A DNA stretch of 64,000 bases from Roseibium sp. Sym1 (GTDB lineage: Bacteria; Pseudomonadota; Alphaproteobacteria; Rhizobiales; Stappiaceae): contig NZ_CP114788.1 in assembly GCF_027359675.1 (NCBI RefSeq), positions 62,001 through 126,000 on the forward strand, written 5' to 3'. Shown here piece by piece: positions 9,083-17,735 of this stretch. Both the position numbers and the translations under genes were made by a program. Within the stretch, counting starts at the first letter, position 1. Each line of letters begins with the position of its first letter. The notes below the pieces were generated by a model. That model was not told the origin of the DNA and made no database searches. It saw only the letters and a list, made by a program, of their open reading frames with translations.

Positions 9083-9110
9083 CGAGGGCCTCGCCACAAG
9101 CGGGCCCTCG
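9083..9110 (+). terminator. Hairpin after the DUF736 gene
   Basis: CGAGGGCC (9083-9090) pairs with GGCCCTCG (9103-9110) across a 12-base loop, 10 nt after the stop. It lacks a T-run, so it is a plausible but not certain terminator. Confidence 0.45.
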
Positions 9111-9159
9111 ATCGCCATTACCCGAGCACAGCGCATCTGTCACCTGATCGGTGCAGACG

Positions 9160-9501
9160 TTATTCGGCGCCGGCGATTGTCTCCCGATATCCCCGCCGCT
9201 TCTTGGTCCGCTCTATCCGCACCAGGGCATTGGTGGCATCGGCCGGGCAGTCAAATGTCTCCATCATCGTCTGTCCCCGGGTTCCGATACGCCCCCAATC
9301 GCGAATGAGCGAAGCGCCGCCAAACAGCGTGGGCTGCACGGTGAGACAATAGAACCGCCGCATGTTCCGGGCCGGGTCGATGCGGCGAAGATGGATGGGC
9401 GCGAGCTTTTGTGAGGGCATGGGAAGAGTCTCTCTGACGATGCTGGCTCCGTCCAATGAGTTATATGAATCGATGACCCTCAATCGATTCATACCATTCA
9501 T
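9160..9501 (-). CDS. WGR domain-containing protein
   Basis: A 113-residue protein carrying a WGR domain (about residues 30-105), with the signature RDWGRIGTRGQ near residue 71 and a conserved basic C terminus. WGR domains occur in PARPs and bind nucleic acid; single-domain versions are frequent on rhizobial plasmids and have no known role. The start at 9501 is preferred because AAGGGA lies about 9 nt upstream. A shorter start at the in-frame ATG at 9420 (MPSQKLAP) would give only the WGR domain and cannot be excluded. The gene is transcribed against its neighbours. Confidence 0.75.
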   Translation of the reverse strand: MNGMNRLRVIDSYNSLDGASIVRETLPMPSQKLAPIHLRRIDPARNMRRFYCLTVQPTLFGGASLIRDWGRIGTRGQTMMETFDCPADATNALVRIERTKKRRGYRETIAGAE

Positions 9502-9783
9502 GCGTGTTTCCCTTTTCGAATGCTGACAAGGCTGTCGCGCTTCGAACGCGGCAGCCTTCTTTTCTAGCCGAAACCGGGTGAGGCCTGGTCTGCTCAGATC
9601 GCCCGAGTGTAGTGCGGCGGCAAGTCTGCCCCAAGGACGCACGGTCCCCCCAATTTTCCGGCTACGCCAGAAAATCGGCACCCCCGCGCGCCGCCGCCGG
9701 CGGTCGCTTGCGCGATCCCTGACCCAGCCTCACCGCCACACCTTCGGGCGTCATCTTTCAAAGACAATCAAGAGGAGATGACG

Positions 9784-9948
9784 ATGCACCTTGAAATCCA
9801 GATTGAAGAACTTCGCGCAGAGCTTCGCAACGCTGTCGATGCCGGCGAGCGCTGCCAGATAACGGCAGAGCTGGAGATGCTGAGAGCAGAGCTTGCGGTC
9901 ATTGCGTCGGATCAGGACAAAACAATCGAAAGCGTGCCGCCCTTATAA
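9784..9948 (+). CDS. Small coiled-coil-like protein (54 aa)
   Basis: A 54-codon frame starts [14 protein letters not shown] and is dominated by Leu, Glu, Arg and Ala in heptad-like spacing, so most of it should be a single amphipathic helix able to form a coiled coil. A strong ribosome-binding site (AAGAGGAGA, about 9770-9778) sits 5-6 nt before the ATG, which supports real translation. The coding end overlaps a palindrome (9936-9954) that may act as a terminator. Its partner and function are unknown. Confidence 0.55.
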   Translation: MHLEIQIEELRAELRNAVDAGERCQITAELEMLRAELAVIASDQDKTIESVPPL

Positions 9949-9954
9949 GGCGGC
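9936..9954 (+). terminator. Palindrome overlapping the end of the 54-aa gene
   Basis: GCCGCC (9936-9941) pairs with GGCGGC (9949-9954), and the inner bases CCTTATAAGG are themselves palindromic. A short pyrimidine-rich stretch (CGTTTCTC) follows. It is likely a terminator or an operator; the stop codon of the small gene lies inside it. Confidence 0.45.
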
Positions 9955-10193
9955 CGTTTCTCGTCTTCGCGATGGAAAGCCTTGGCCCGGATCGACCGGA
10001 CCAAGGCTTGTTTGACGACCGGCAGATTGCCTCCTCGGTTTTAGAATTGTCATTCCCGGTGAAAACGGTTCTCACGGACGTCCGCATTCGAGCGACTAAT
10101 TGCCGGTGTCAACTCCAAGCTCGTTCTTGTCTGTTTGCCTTTCGTGTAATACATATTGGTACTAAAGAATGCCTCAGAAATAGGAGAGCACCA

Positions 10194-10442
10194 ATGGCCC
10201 GGAACACGTCCGTAACGCTTGGGGATCATTTCACCGGGTTTATCAGCGATCAGGTGCAGACAGGCCGCTACGGCTCCGCCAGCGACGTCGTGCGGGCGGG
10301 GTTGCGGCTACTGGAGGAACATGAGGCGAAGGTAAAGGCGCTGCAGGATGCGTTGATTGCCGGGGAACGCTCGGGCGAACCCCAGCCTTTTGATTTCGAT
10401 GAATTCAAGGCACGCAAACGTGCAGAGTATGAGAGCCGATGA
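10194..10442 (+). CDS. parD: ParD-family antitoxin
   Basis: An 82-residue type II antitoxin. The N-terminal 45 residues form a ribbon-helix-helix DNA-binding domain ([18 protein letters not shown], then [19 protein letters not shown]), and the acidic, Phe- and Asp-rich C-terminal tail ([11 protein letters not shown]) is the expected ParE-binding segment. The ATG at 10194 has AGGAGA at 10182-10187. The TGA overlaps the ParE start (ATGA), the standard arrangement for an autoregulated pair. An AT-rich stretch with partial dyad symmetry, GTAATACATATTGGTAC (about 10145-10161), just upstream is a candidate operator. Confidence 0.9.
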   Translation: MARNTSVTLGDHFTGFISDQVQTGRYGSASDVVRAGLRLLEEHEAKVKALQDALIAGERSGEPQPFDFDEFKARKRAEYESR

Positions 10443-10732
10443 AGGTTCTTGTCTTCTCTCCCGCAGCAAAAATGGACCTTGAGCACATTTGGGATCACAG
10501 CGTTGAGATTTGGGGTCTGGATCAAGCAGATCGCTACCTTGACGAGATAAGGGACGCCTGCTTTGGTCTGGCTTCCGGTGACCGGCGAGGCAGGCCGGTA
10601 GATGTGCGTGCCGGGTATCTGAAGTATGCTACGGGAGTGCACATGGTCTATTTCCGTGATCACGTTGACCGGTTGGAGGTCATCCGCATATTGCACCAGA
10701 GGCAGGACGTGAGCCGGAATCTACCGACATAG
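10439..10732 (+). CDS. parE: ParE-family toxin
   Basis: A 97-residue RelE/ParE superfamily toxin, of the normal length for the family. It starts [19 protein letters not shown], the typical ParE opening helix, and ends with the family pattern of [21 protein letters not shown]. ParE toxins inhibit DNA gyrase and are neutralised by ParD; the pair stabilises plasmids by post-segregational killing. It overlaps parD by 4 nt and is convergent with traG, whose stop lies 34 nt downstream. Confidence 0.9.
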   Translation: MKVLVFSPAAKMDLEHIWDHSVEIWGLDQADRYLDEIRDACFGLASGDRRGRPVDVRAGYLKYATGVHMVYFRDHVDRLEVIRILHQRQDVSRNLPT

Positions 10733-10765
10733 CAATTGGCGTGGACCAGGAGGGTTCCCGCATCC

Positions 10766-12685
10766 TTACCGTCGCTCTGTTCCGAACCGCGACGCCGTCA
10801 CTTTTTCAGTCATCTCCTTCCTTCGAAAGAACATCGCCCGGCCACACCGCAGCGGCTCATTCCCGCTGGTGAAAACAATCTGCTCATCGGACCGCATCTG
10901 CAGAACTTCATGCGGCTGAATGAGAGGACGCTGAGAGAGCTGCCGGGAGCGGTTTCGCGAAACTTGCCCGCCGCGTGAGGAGCGGCTGACCTGTTCGACC
11001 TCGATTGTCGTCATGCCACAGCGCTCAGAAATATACCGCGCGGTGTCCGGATCGTTGACCGCGGCGAAGGAGACCCAGGAAGCGGATTCAAACCACTTGG
11101 ATGTGGCGTCGCGGCCGCCGAAGGCCTCCCGCATCTGGCCGAGCGACTGGAACAGCATCAGAAGCGAGATCCCATATTTGCGGCCGGCATCACGAGCTGT
11201 TTCGATGATGCGCATGTAGCCGAGCCGCGCGGCCTCATCGAGAAGAAACAAGACCCGGCCGTTGATGTCTCCGTCGCGGTTGTAAACGGCTTTGAGAAAC
11301 GCACCGATGATCACCCGGGCCATGCCGGGATGATTTTCCAGGGTGGAAAGATCGATGTTGAGGAAGATTGTTGTCCGGCCGTTGGCGATGATGTCGGTTT
11401 TGAAGGTATTGCCGGAGACGAGCGCGGCATAGGTCTCATAGGAGAGCCAGTGGGTTTCCTTGGCGGCGGTCGCATAGACGCCGGAGAAGGTTTGCGGCGT
11501 CATGTTGATGAAGGGGCCGACGAGTTCTTTCACGAACTCGTTCGGCGCCGTATCGTGAATGTCCGCCAGGAACTCCTTCAGGTTCTCTTCCGGTTTGGTG
11601 AGAATGCTGCGCACCGTGCGCAGCGACCGTTTGCCGGAGGTATTCTCCAGGTCGGAAAAGACGACATGGGCGATCACGCTGGTGATCAGCTGTTCCGCAT
11701 TGGTGCGGAAGAAGTCGTCCGCTCCGGAGGCGATGCTCGGCTTCTCCGACATGAGCCAGGCCGCAACCGTTGCCATGTCCTCTTCCATCGAGGAGCCGAA
11801 TTGACCGATCCAGTCGAGGACATTGAACCCGACTTGTCGGTTTTTCGGATCGAGACATATGACCTTCTGGCCCATCGCGTTGCGGCTGCCTGCCACCATC
11901 GGTGCAATTTCGGTCGACGGATCAAGAACAATCATTGAACCCGGATATTGGAGGCAGGTGGGAATGACCACGGATGTCGTTTTGTATCCTCCAGAGCCGG
12001 CGAAGACGATGCCATGTGTGGATCCAAAGCCCTGGTCGAAAGCGACGAGGGGCGCCTTGCCGCCCTTGCCCCAGGTGTTGTTGTGGCGCGGATCGAAATT
12101 GATTTCCGATACGCTGTCCTGATCGACGCGATAGCGTTCTCCGATGACGATACCTCCGTTCTCTGCAAACATCTTCGCGGCGGTCTTACCGTCCATCCAA
12201 TCGCTTTCGCCGTGGATGCTTCTGCGGCCGGAAACCCGTTTCGGCCGGTTGTCGCCGAAGGCACTGTTGCCCTTCAAGCCTACTTTCAAACCGAACAGAC
12301 CGACAAAGAGCGCTCCGACCGCACCACCGATCGAATAGAGATCGGCGTACTGCAGAACCGACCCAGGCTGTACTTGCGCCGCGAAAGCATTGAGCCGTAG
12401 CGCCTCCCGTAGCGCAGCAATAGCAAAAACCATCAGGCCGCCGGTCAGCACACCGAAGCCAGCCCATTTGATGTCGAGACTGCCGCGCGCTGAGAAGAGA
12501 ACGATGAGGCCCAGCCCGGCAGAGACAAGAAAGGGAAGGGTAAGCCCGGTCCGGCCGAGCAACAGATAGGCTTTCTGCGTCGTGGCGAAAGAAGCCAGCC
12601 TGGTTTCAATTCCGGTGAGGCCCCATTGCGCTATCAGCATCAAGGCTATCGGGATCAGGAACAGCAGCGCCCTTTTGAGTGTCAT
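10766..12685 (-). CDS. traG: TraG, Ti-type conjugal coupling protein (VirD4-like ATPase)
   Basis: A 639-residue type IV coupling protein that would link the relaxosome to the mating channel at the inner membrane. It has an N-terminal membrane region with several hydrophobic segments (roughly residues 1-140), then a Walker A motif GSGGYKTT (about 230-237) and Walker [13 protein letters not shown]. The C-terminal segment carries the family motifs [11 protein letters not shown] and [11 protein letters not shown]. The ATG at 12685 is chosen since its reading ([12 protein letters not shown]) matches the usual TraG start; a start at 12730 would add 15 polar residues. The start overlaps the end of traD by about 80 nt, more than usual. 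It is the last gene of the traC-traD-traG arm. Confidence 0.92.
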   Translation of the reverse strand: MTLKRALLFLIPIALMLIAQWGLTGIETRLASFATTQKAYLLLGRTGLTLPFLVSAGLGLIVLFSARGSLDIKWAGFGVLTGGLMVFAIAALREALRLNAFAAQVQPGSVLQYADLYSIGGAVGALFVGLFGLKVGLKGNSAFGDNRPKRVSGRRSIHGESDWMDGKTAAKMFAENGGIVIGERYRVDQDSVSEINFDPRHNNTWGKGGKAPLVAFDQGFGSTHGIVFAGSGGYKTTSVVIPTCLQYPGSMIVLDPSTEIAPMVAGSRNAMGQKVICLDPKNRQVGFNVLDWIGQFGSSMEEDMATVAAWLMSEKPSIASGADDFFRTNAEQLITSVIAHVVFSDLENTSGKRSLRTVRSILTKPEENLKEFLADIHDTAPNEFVKELVGPFINMTPQTFSGVYATAAKETHWLSYETYAALVSGNTFKTDIIANGRTTIFLNIDLSTLENHPGMARVIIGAFLKAVYNRDGDINGRVLFLLDEAARLGYMRIIETARDAGRKYGISLLMLFQSLGQMREAFGGRDATSKWFESASWVSFAAVNDPDTARYISERCGMTTIEVEQVSRSSRGGQVSRNRSRQLSQRPLIQPHEVLQMRSDEQIVFTSGNEPLRCGRAMFFRRKEMTEKVTASRFGTERR

Positions 12686-12866
12686 TCTTGAATGCAGCCT
12701 TTCCGATCGCGCGCCATCTGTCGCGCTCATTCATGTCGCCAAGGCGCTTCGATGCATCCATGAGAATGCCGAGAAGGATGGCCTTGTCTGTCTCGCGAAG
12801 CCCGGCTTTGACGATGAGACCGCCGAGCTGGATTTTTTCGCGTGCGTCTTTCTTGCGGTCCAGCAA
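12606..12866 (-). CDS. traD: TraD, Ti-type conjugal transfer protein
   Basis: A small basic helical protein containing the TraD signature [20 protein letters not shown] near its N terminus, found between traC and traG in Ti-type systems. It is thought to help relaxosome function, though its exact role is not settled. The start given is a TTG at 12866 with AAGG about 9 nt before it. The same frame stays open and reads like coding sequence ([18 protein letters not shown]) back to the traC stop, without any ATG, GTG or TTG, so the true start may be a rarer codon such as CTG or ATT near 12920. The 3' end overlaps traG. Confidence 0.75.
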   Translation of the reverse strand: MLDRKKDAREKIQLGGLIVKAGLRETDKAILLGILMDASKRLGDMNERDRWRAIGKAAFKNDTQKGAAVPDPDSLDADSAMGPHRN

Positions 12867-12909
12867 TCGTGTTCGCCTTATCCGGTTTTCTAGACTTCTG
12901 AATTGCCCT

Positions 12910-13161
12910 TCAATTCTGCGGAGCTGCAGCGTGAGCTTGTGAAGCGGCCGGCTTTTGAAATCGGGCGGCGAGGTCGTTCAAGGCTTTGGCGAGTTCAGAC
13001 TCATCAATGTCGAGTTCGGCGAGGCCGCTCTCCATGACGAGCTTGGCGACGCGCTCGGACTGCTTTTTGAGCACCTGCCTTTTCTTCTGCTGGAGCTTGG
13101 CAATCTGAGCTTCGATGTCGTCGATCTGCTCGGATGCGGTTTTGGAAGTGCGCGGAGCCAT
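12910..13161 (-). CDS. traC: TraC, Ti-type conjugal transfer protein
   Basis: An 83-residue, helix-rich accessory relaxosome protein. The N-terminal half ([20 protein letters not shown]) is a clear coiled coil; the C-terminal half has the family-like [12 protein letters not shown] segment and ends in an Ala/Pro tail. In Ti-type plasmids traC is the first gene of the traCDG arm and abuts oriT, as here: its ATG at 13161 faces traA across the oriT region. TraC proteins are needed for full oriT processing in Agrobacterium. The stop overlaps the probable 5' part of traD. Confidence 0.8.
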   Translation of the reverse strand: MAPRTSKTASEQIDDIEAQIAKLQQKKRQVLKKQSERVAKLVMESGLAELDIDESELAKALNDLAARFQKPAASQAHAAAPQN

Positions 13162-13238
13162 CAGATTTTCCTTGATTTTAAATGGGTTGTTTAAAGGGAG
13201 AGGGCTCGCTCATAGCGTGTCATATTCCTCAAGTCGAG

Positions 13239-13598
13239 CTTGGTTGCAAAACTTGTCGTGGATACAACCAAGAAGGAGTCCGCTTCGAAAAAAGCGGAGC
13301 GGCCTCGCGGCAAGCTGAAGCGCTCCCTGAAGATCCGGTTTTCCAGCCCGTGAGGGCCGCAGTCCGGTTTTGAAGAAAACCGGACGGAGCAGGCGAAGGC
13401 TTGAACGCGCTCCCCATAAAGCGCTGAAGAGAAAGCCGAAGCCTGTGGTAAATCGGATCTGGGCGGTGGCGGACTTGCCACATCACCCGCACGGCAGACC
13501 GGCAGAGAACGGAGTTTTTCTGAAGCCAGGGCGGCGCTTCCAGCGTCCTATCGCCGCAAACGGCGATAGCTCTCAAGCGGAAACGATTTTCAATCGTT
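13239..13598. repeat. Cluster of hairpins next to oriT
   Basis: The traC-traA interval contains a series of perfect inverted repeats: TGGTTG/CAACCA (13241-13270), TCCGCTT/AAGCGGA (13279-13298), TCCGGTTTT/AAAACCGGA (13363-13384), TATCGCCG/CGGCGATA (13549-13568) and AACGATT/AATCGTT (13582-13598). No ORF here looks genuine. Such arrays are expected around an origin of transfer, as relaxosome binding sites or promoter operators for the two divergent tra arms, but their individual roles are unknown. Confidence 0.6.
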
Positions 13599-13600
13599 GA

Positions 13601-13636
13601 GTGCAAGAGCGCACTTATAGGATTGCATCTGCAATC
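13601..13636 (-). other. Predicted oriT core (MobQ/Ti type) with nic site
   Basis: On the minus strand the sequence reads as a perfect inverted repeat, GATTGCA-ga-TGCAATC (13636-13621), followed within a few bases by TATAAGTGCGCTCTTG (13619-13604). The Ti-plasmid and RSF1010 nic regions, as I recall them, are TATAATTGCGCCCTTG and TAAGTGCGCCCT. The match differs from the Ti core at only two bases, and the repeat sits at the usual distance on the correct side. By analogy the nick falls after TAAGTGCG, around 13609/13610. Its place between traC and traA is the canonical location. Confidence 0.75.
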
Positions 13637-13769
13637 CCGTGATGGTATGAGAGTTGAATTGCAACCAATGGGCTGCAATCCCCGCCTTCGCCGTTCTGGC
13701 GCTTTGTCTCTCCGCTGTCCTCTTCGATCGTCCCCGCCAGCCTCTTCACATCCGGAATCCCTGCCCTCG

Positions 13770-16700
13770 ATGGCCATCTACCATTTCCATGTCCAGGTGA
13801 TTTCCAGGAGCGCGGGCCGGTCGAGTGTTGCGGCGGCCGCTTACCGGCATCGCGCCCAAATGACGGTGTCGAACGACTCCGATCACATGACATTCGACTA
13901 TGCGCACAAGGACGGCGATCTGGTGCATGAAGAACTGGCGCTGCCTGATCAGACGCCGGAATGGTTCCGGACGCTGATCGACGGTCGGAGTGTAGCGGGT
14001 GCCAGTGAAGCGCTCTGGAATGCGGTTGAGGCGCATGAGACGCGCGTCAACGCACAGCTTGCCCGTGAGATTGTCTTGGCGCTGCCGTCTGAACTCAGCC
14101 GCCCGGAGAACGTTGCCCTGGTGCAGGGCTATGTTGGGCAAGCCTTCACATCGCGGGGCATGATCGCGGACTGGGTCTATCACGACAAGGAAAACAATCC
14201 TCATGTCCATGTCATGTTGACGATGGCGCCGCTCACCGAGAAGGGCTTCGGGTCGAAGTGGGAAACGCTTCTCGACGAGAATGGCGAGCCGGTTCGGAAA
14301 GGCAGCCAGAAGAATGGAAAGATCCAATATCGAGCCTGGGCGGGCGACAAGGAAACGCTGAAACAGTGGCGTGAGCTTTGGGCCGTTCATGCGAACAAGA
14401 GCCTGGAACAAGCCGGGCACGATGCGCGGATTGATCATCGCAGTTTTGAGGCCCAGGGGATCGAACTGCTGCCGACATCGAAGATCGGTGTGCAGGCGCG
14501 TAACATTGTTAGCCAGGCAAAAGCGCAAGGGCGTGATGCCGGTCTGGAACGCTCGTCATGGCATGCGGAAAGCCGGCTTGAGAATGTCAGGCGGATCACG
14601 CGCCGGCCGGAAATCGTCATTGACGCAATCACGCGCGAGAAGAGCGTTTTCGATGAACGAGACATTGCCAAATACCTTCACCGCTACGTGGACGATGAGG
14701 CTAAATTCCATGACCTGCTTGCACGCGTTCTGAATTCTCCAAACCTTGTGAAGCTTGCGGTCGAAGCGGTTGATCCGGAAACCGGCGAAATGGAACCGGC
14801 GAAGTTTACCAGCCGGGAGATGATGCGGCTTGAGGCAGAGATGGCGCGGCGGGCGGATCATCTTGTGTCCGTTTCCTCGCATGGCGTGGATGCGCGTTTG
14901 CGTGATGGTGTGCTTGTCAGTGTCAAAAAACTTTCCGATGAGCAGCGTGTTGCGATCGAGCGCATCACGGGTGACGAGCGCATGGCGTCGGTCGTCGGCC
15001 GGGCTGGGGCGGGCAAGACCACGATGATGAAAGCCGCGCGTCAGGTATGGGAGGCAAACGGCTATCAGGTTTTTGGTGCCGCGCTTGCAGGCAAGGCTGC
15101 CGAGGGACTGGAGAAGGAAGCCGGGATCGCATCGCGCACTTTGGCATCCTGGCAATTGTCCTGGGGACGTGGCGAGCGGCTCCCTGACAAAAGGTCCGTG
15201 TTCGTGATCGATGAAGCCGGCATGGTCGATAGCCGACAGATGAGCGTCTTTGTCGAAACGATCGCGAAGGCGGGAGCCAAACTCGTTCTGATCGGAGACG
15301 CGGAACAGCTGCAGCCGATTGAAGCGGGCGCTGCCTTCCGGTCGTTGACCGATCGAACCGGATACGCGGAACTCGGCACGATCTACCGGCAACGTGAACA
15401 ATGGATGCGCGATGCGTCGATGGATCTAGCACGCGGCAATGTCGCGAACGCGATCCATGCCTATCGGGCAAACGGTCATGTCGTCAGCATGCCGCTCAAG
15501 GATCAGGTTTTTGGGAAGCTGATCGACGACTGGTCGCGCGACTACGATCCGTCGAAGTCGATGCTGATGCTGGCGCATTTGCGGGAAGATGTGCACCGGC
15601 TCAACCGGATGGCGCGGCAAGTGCTGATTGACCGCGGCGTGATCGAGACTGGCAGAAGGTTCCGCACGGAGGAGGGTGAGCGGTTCTTTGCCGCCGGCGA
15701 CCAGATTGTCTTCCTGAAGAACGACCGGGAGCTGAACGTCAAGAACGGGATGATCGGCCGCGTGGTCGAAGCAGGCGAGGGGCGCATCCTCGCTGAGATT
15801 GGGGATATCGGTTCGAACCAGACCCGGCGTGTAGAGGTCAGTCAGAAGACCTATCGCAATGTCGATCATGGCTACGCGACAACGATCCACAAATCGCAAG
15901 GCGCCACCGTCGACAAGGTGAAGGTGCTGGCAACGCTCTCCCTCGACCGGCATCTGACCTATGTGGCGATGACCAGGCACCGGGAGGACGTGAAGCTCTA
16001 TCACGGCGCGTTGTCCTTCGCGAAGAATGGCGGATTGATAGAAGTGCTTTCCAGGAAGGGCGCGAAAGATACGACGCTCGATTATGCCGGCTCGGAACTC
16101 TATGCCCAGGCACTCAGCTACGCCAATAGCCGGGGGCTCTATGGGCTTCGGGTTGCCAAGGCCATGGTCCAGAACCAGCGCCGCTGGTTTGCCGAGCAGA
16201 AGGCCAAACTCTCGGAGCTCGGTGAGCGGCTATTGTCCCTCGGTGAAAAGCTGGGGATTGGCTTGAACGGTTTTGAGCGAAGTCTTGCAGGGGAGACGAA
16301 TACCGTCCAAATACAATCGCGCGAACATCCTGCCACAACACAACCCTGGATCGCGGGTGTGACGATGTGGGCCATGTCCATCTCTGACACTGTGGAGGCC
16401 AAGTTGCAGTCGGATGCCACGTTGACAACTCATTGGATCGAAGTCCAGAACCGCGCCCGGCTTGTATTCGAGCGGCCGGAAGAGGCCGTCAAGGCGATGC
16501 GGATCGAGGACATCGTGACGTTGAGTGGCGAAGCGCAAACCACGGCTCGCGACAGGCTCGCGGAAGCGCTGGCCAATGCGCCCGAGCAGTTCGGTGCGCT
16601 GCGCGGCAAGGCGGGCATGCTGGCGGGCAAGACTACCCGCGAAATCCGCGAGCAGGCGCTGACCAACGTTCCGCAGCTCAGCGATGATGTGAAAACCTAT

Positions 16701-17147
16701 ATCCGTCTGAGGGCCGAGATCGTAACTTCAAGTACCGTGGAACTGGAGCGCGAACGCGATCTGTCGCGTGTCGATATTCCAGCGCTGTCACCCGCGGCCG
16801 AGACGGTCTTGTCGCGGATCCGTGATGCCATCGACCGGAACGATCTAAGTAGCGGCCTGTCTTTCCTTCTGGCGGACAAAATGGTTGAAGCGGAACTCGG
16901 TGAAGTTGCCGCAAAGTTGGACCGGCGGTTCGGAGAGCGCGCATTCGTGGCAGGAATGAAACCCGAAGGACCTGCCTTTGAGAAGGCGGCTGCCCGGGTT
17001 GCCGATGAAAACCGGGCCAGGTTTGCGGAGGCATGGCCGAAGTTCAATGCCATCCAGAAAATCAACGCCAAAAGGCTTTCTCACGAGCAAGCTCAGGCAC
17101 AAGCCCTGAAACAGAATGTTTCCAAAGATCAGGGCATGACCCGGTGA
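13770..17147 (+). CDS. traA: TraA, Ti-type relaxase-helicase
   Basis: A 1125-residue conjugative relaxase. The N-terminal MobQ/MobA-MobL domain starts MAIYHFHVQVISRSAGRS and carries the metal-binding HxH motif in NPHVHVML (about 142-149). A RecD/TraI-like helicase domain follows, with Walker A GRAGAGKTT (about 410-418), Walker B VFVIDEAGM and the later motif GYATTIHKSQGAT. The C-terminal 250 residues are a less conserved TraA-specific tail. It nicks oriT, pilots the strand into the recipient and unwinds DNA. The ATG at 13770 is set by homology; an upstream extension to 13623 would run into the oriT. Length agrees with Ti-type TraA (about 1100 aa). Confidence 0.95.
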   Translation: MAIYHFHVQVISRSAGRSSVAAAAYRHRAQMTVSNDSDHMTFDYAHKDGDLVHEELALPDQTPEWFRTLIDGRSVAGASEALWNAVEAHETRVNAQLAREIVLALPSELSRPENVALVQGYVGQAFTSRGMIADWVYHDKENNPHVHVMLTMAPLTEKGFGSKWETLLDENGEPVRKGSQKNGKIQYRAWAGDKETLKQWRELWAVHANKSLEQAGHDARIDHRSFEAQGIELLPTSKIGVQARNIVSQAKAQGRDAGLERSSWHAESRLENVRRITRRPEIVIDAITREKSVFDERDIAKYLHRYVDDEAKFHDLLARVLNSPNLVKLAVEAVDPETGEMEPAKFTSREMMRLEAEMARRADHLVSVSSHGVDARLRDGVLVSVKKLSDEQRVAIERITGDERMASVVGRAGAGKTTMMKAARQVWEANGYQVFGAALAGKAAEGLEKEAGIASRTLASWQLSWGRGERLPDKRSVFVIDEAGMVDSRQMSVFVETIAKAGAKLVLIGDAEQLQPIEAGAAFRSLTDRTGYAELGTIYRQREQWMRDASMDLARGNVANAIHAYRANGHVVSMPLKDQVFGKLIDDWSRDYDPSKSMLMLAHLREDVHRLNRMARQVLIDRGVIETGRRFRTEEGERFFAAGDQIVFLKNDRELNVKNGMIGRVVEAGEGRILAEIGDIGSNQTRRVEVSQKTYRNVDHGYATTIHKSQGATVDKVKVLATLSLDRHLTYVAMTRHREDVKLYHGALSFAKNGGLIEVLSRKGAKDTTLDYAGSELYAQALSYANSRGLYGLRVAKAMVQNQRRWFAEQKAKLSELGERLLSLGEKLGIGLNGFERSLAGETNTVQIQSREHPATTQPWIAGVTMWAMSISDTVEAKLQSDATLTTHWIEVQNRARLVFERPEEAVKAMRIEDIVTLSGEAQTTARDRLAEALANAPEQFGALRGKAGMLAGKTTREIREQALTNVPQLSDDVKTYIRLRAEIVTSSTVELERERDLSRVDIPALSPAAETVLSRIRDAIDRNDLSSGLSFLLADKMVEAELGEVAAKLDRRFGERAFVAGMKPEGPAFEKAAARVADENRARFAEAWPKFNAIQKINAKRLSHEQAQAQALKQNVSKDQGMTR

Positions 17148-17701
17148 TAAACGAGGTGAGGCGGAAGGACAGGCGAGGGGCTCTGCTGATCCTGTCGTTT
17201 GCCGGAATGGTAGTTGGCGGCATTGCCGCGGCCGGAACCTTCGGCGGATACCGGATCAACACAACACCGAGCTTTCCGCTCGGACTTTGGCGGATCGAGG
17301 CGCTCTCCCGCGAAGTTAACGTGGGCGACACCCTGTTCATCTGTCCGCCCGCAGATGCGCCGGCGATCAAACTGGCTCGGGAACGCCTCTATCTTCCCGC
17401 GGGTCTCTGTGAAGGCGGGATAGCACCGCTTATCAAAACTGTCGTCGCCCTGCCCGGGCAAACCATCGCCATCGAGGGCGACCAGGTGGCCATCGATGGT
17501 GCTCGCCTGGCGCATTCTTCCATTCAAGAGGCGGACGGGCAGGGGCGCGCCTTGACCGCCTTTACCGAGGGCGTCGTTCCTGTCGGCGCGCTCTTTGTTC
17601 ATTCCGACTATGTGGCTTCCTTTGACTCAAGATATTTTGGACCCATTCCGGCGGGTGGCGTTCTCGGCCTGGCGCGAGAAGTGTTCACCTTCCAGCCTTA
17701 A
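17144..17701 (+). CDS. traF: TraF, conjugal transfer signal-peptidase-like protease
   Basis: A 185-residue inner-membrane serine protease of the TraF/LepB (S26) family, which in RP4 and Ti systems matures the pilin by cyclisation. It has one N-terminal transmembrane segment (about residues 13-35). The catalytic serine lies in TPSFPLGLW, and the lysine is expected in PLIKTVVALPGQ; both family boxes are present. The start is taken as GTG at 17144, which overlaps the traA stop; a second in-frame GTG at 17156 is possible. The protein is followed at once by traB. Confidence 0.88.
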   Translation: MINEVRRKDRRGALLILSFAGMVVGGIAAAGTFGGYRINTTPSFPLGLWRIEALSREVNVGDTLFICPPADAPAIKLARERLYLPAGLCEGGIAPLIKTVVALPGQTIAIEGDQVAIDGARLAHSSIQEADGQGRALTAFTEGVVPVGALFVHSDYVASFDSRYFGPIPAGGVLGLAREVFTFQP

Positions 17702-17735
17702 GTTTGCGCGCAGTCTGTTTTGTATTCTGGGAGGC

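Noticed and set aside
13239..13598. The tandem hairpins near oriT considered as a CRISPR array or iteron origin.
   Set aside because: The hairpins differ in sequence and spacing, there are no direct repeats with spacers, and no replication gene is nearby.
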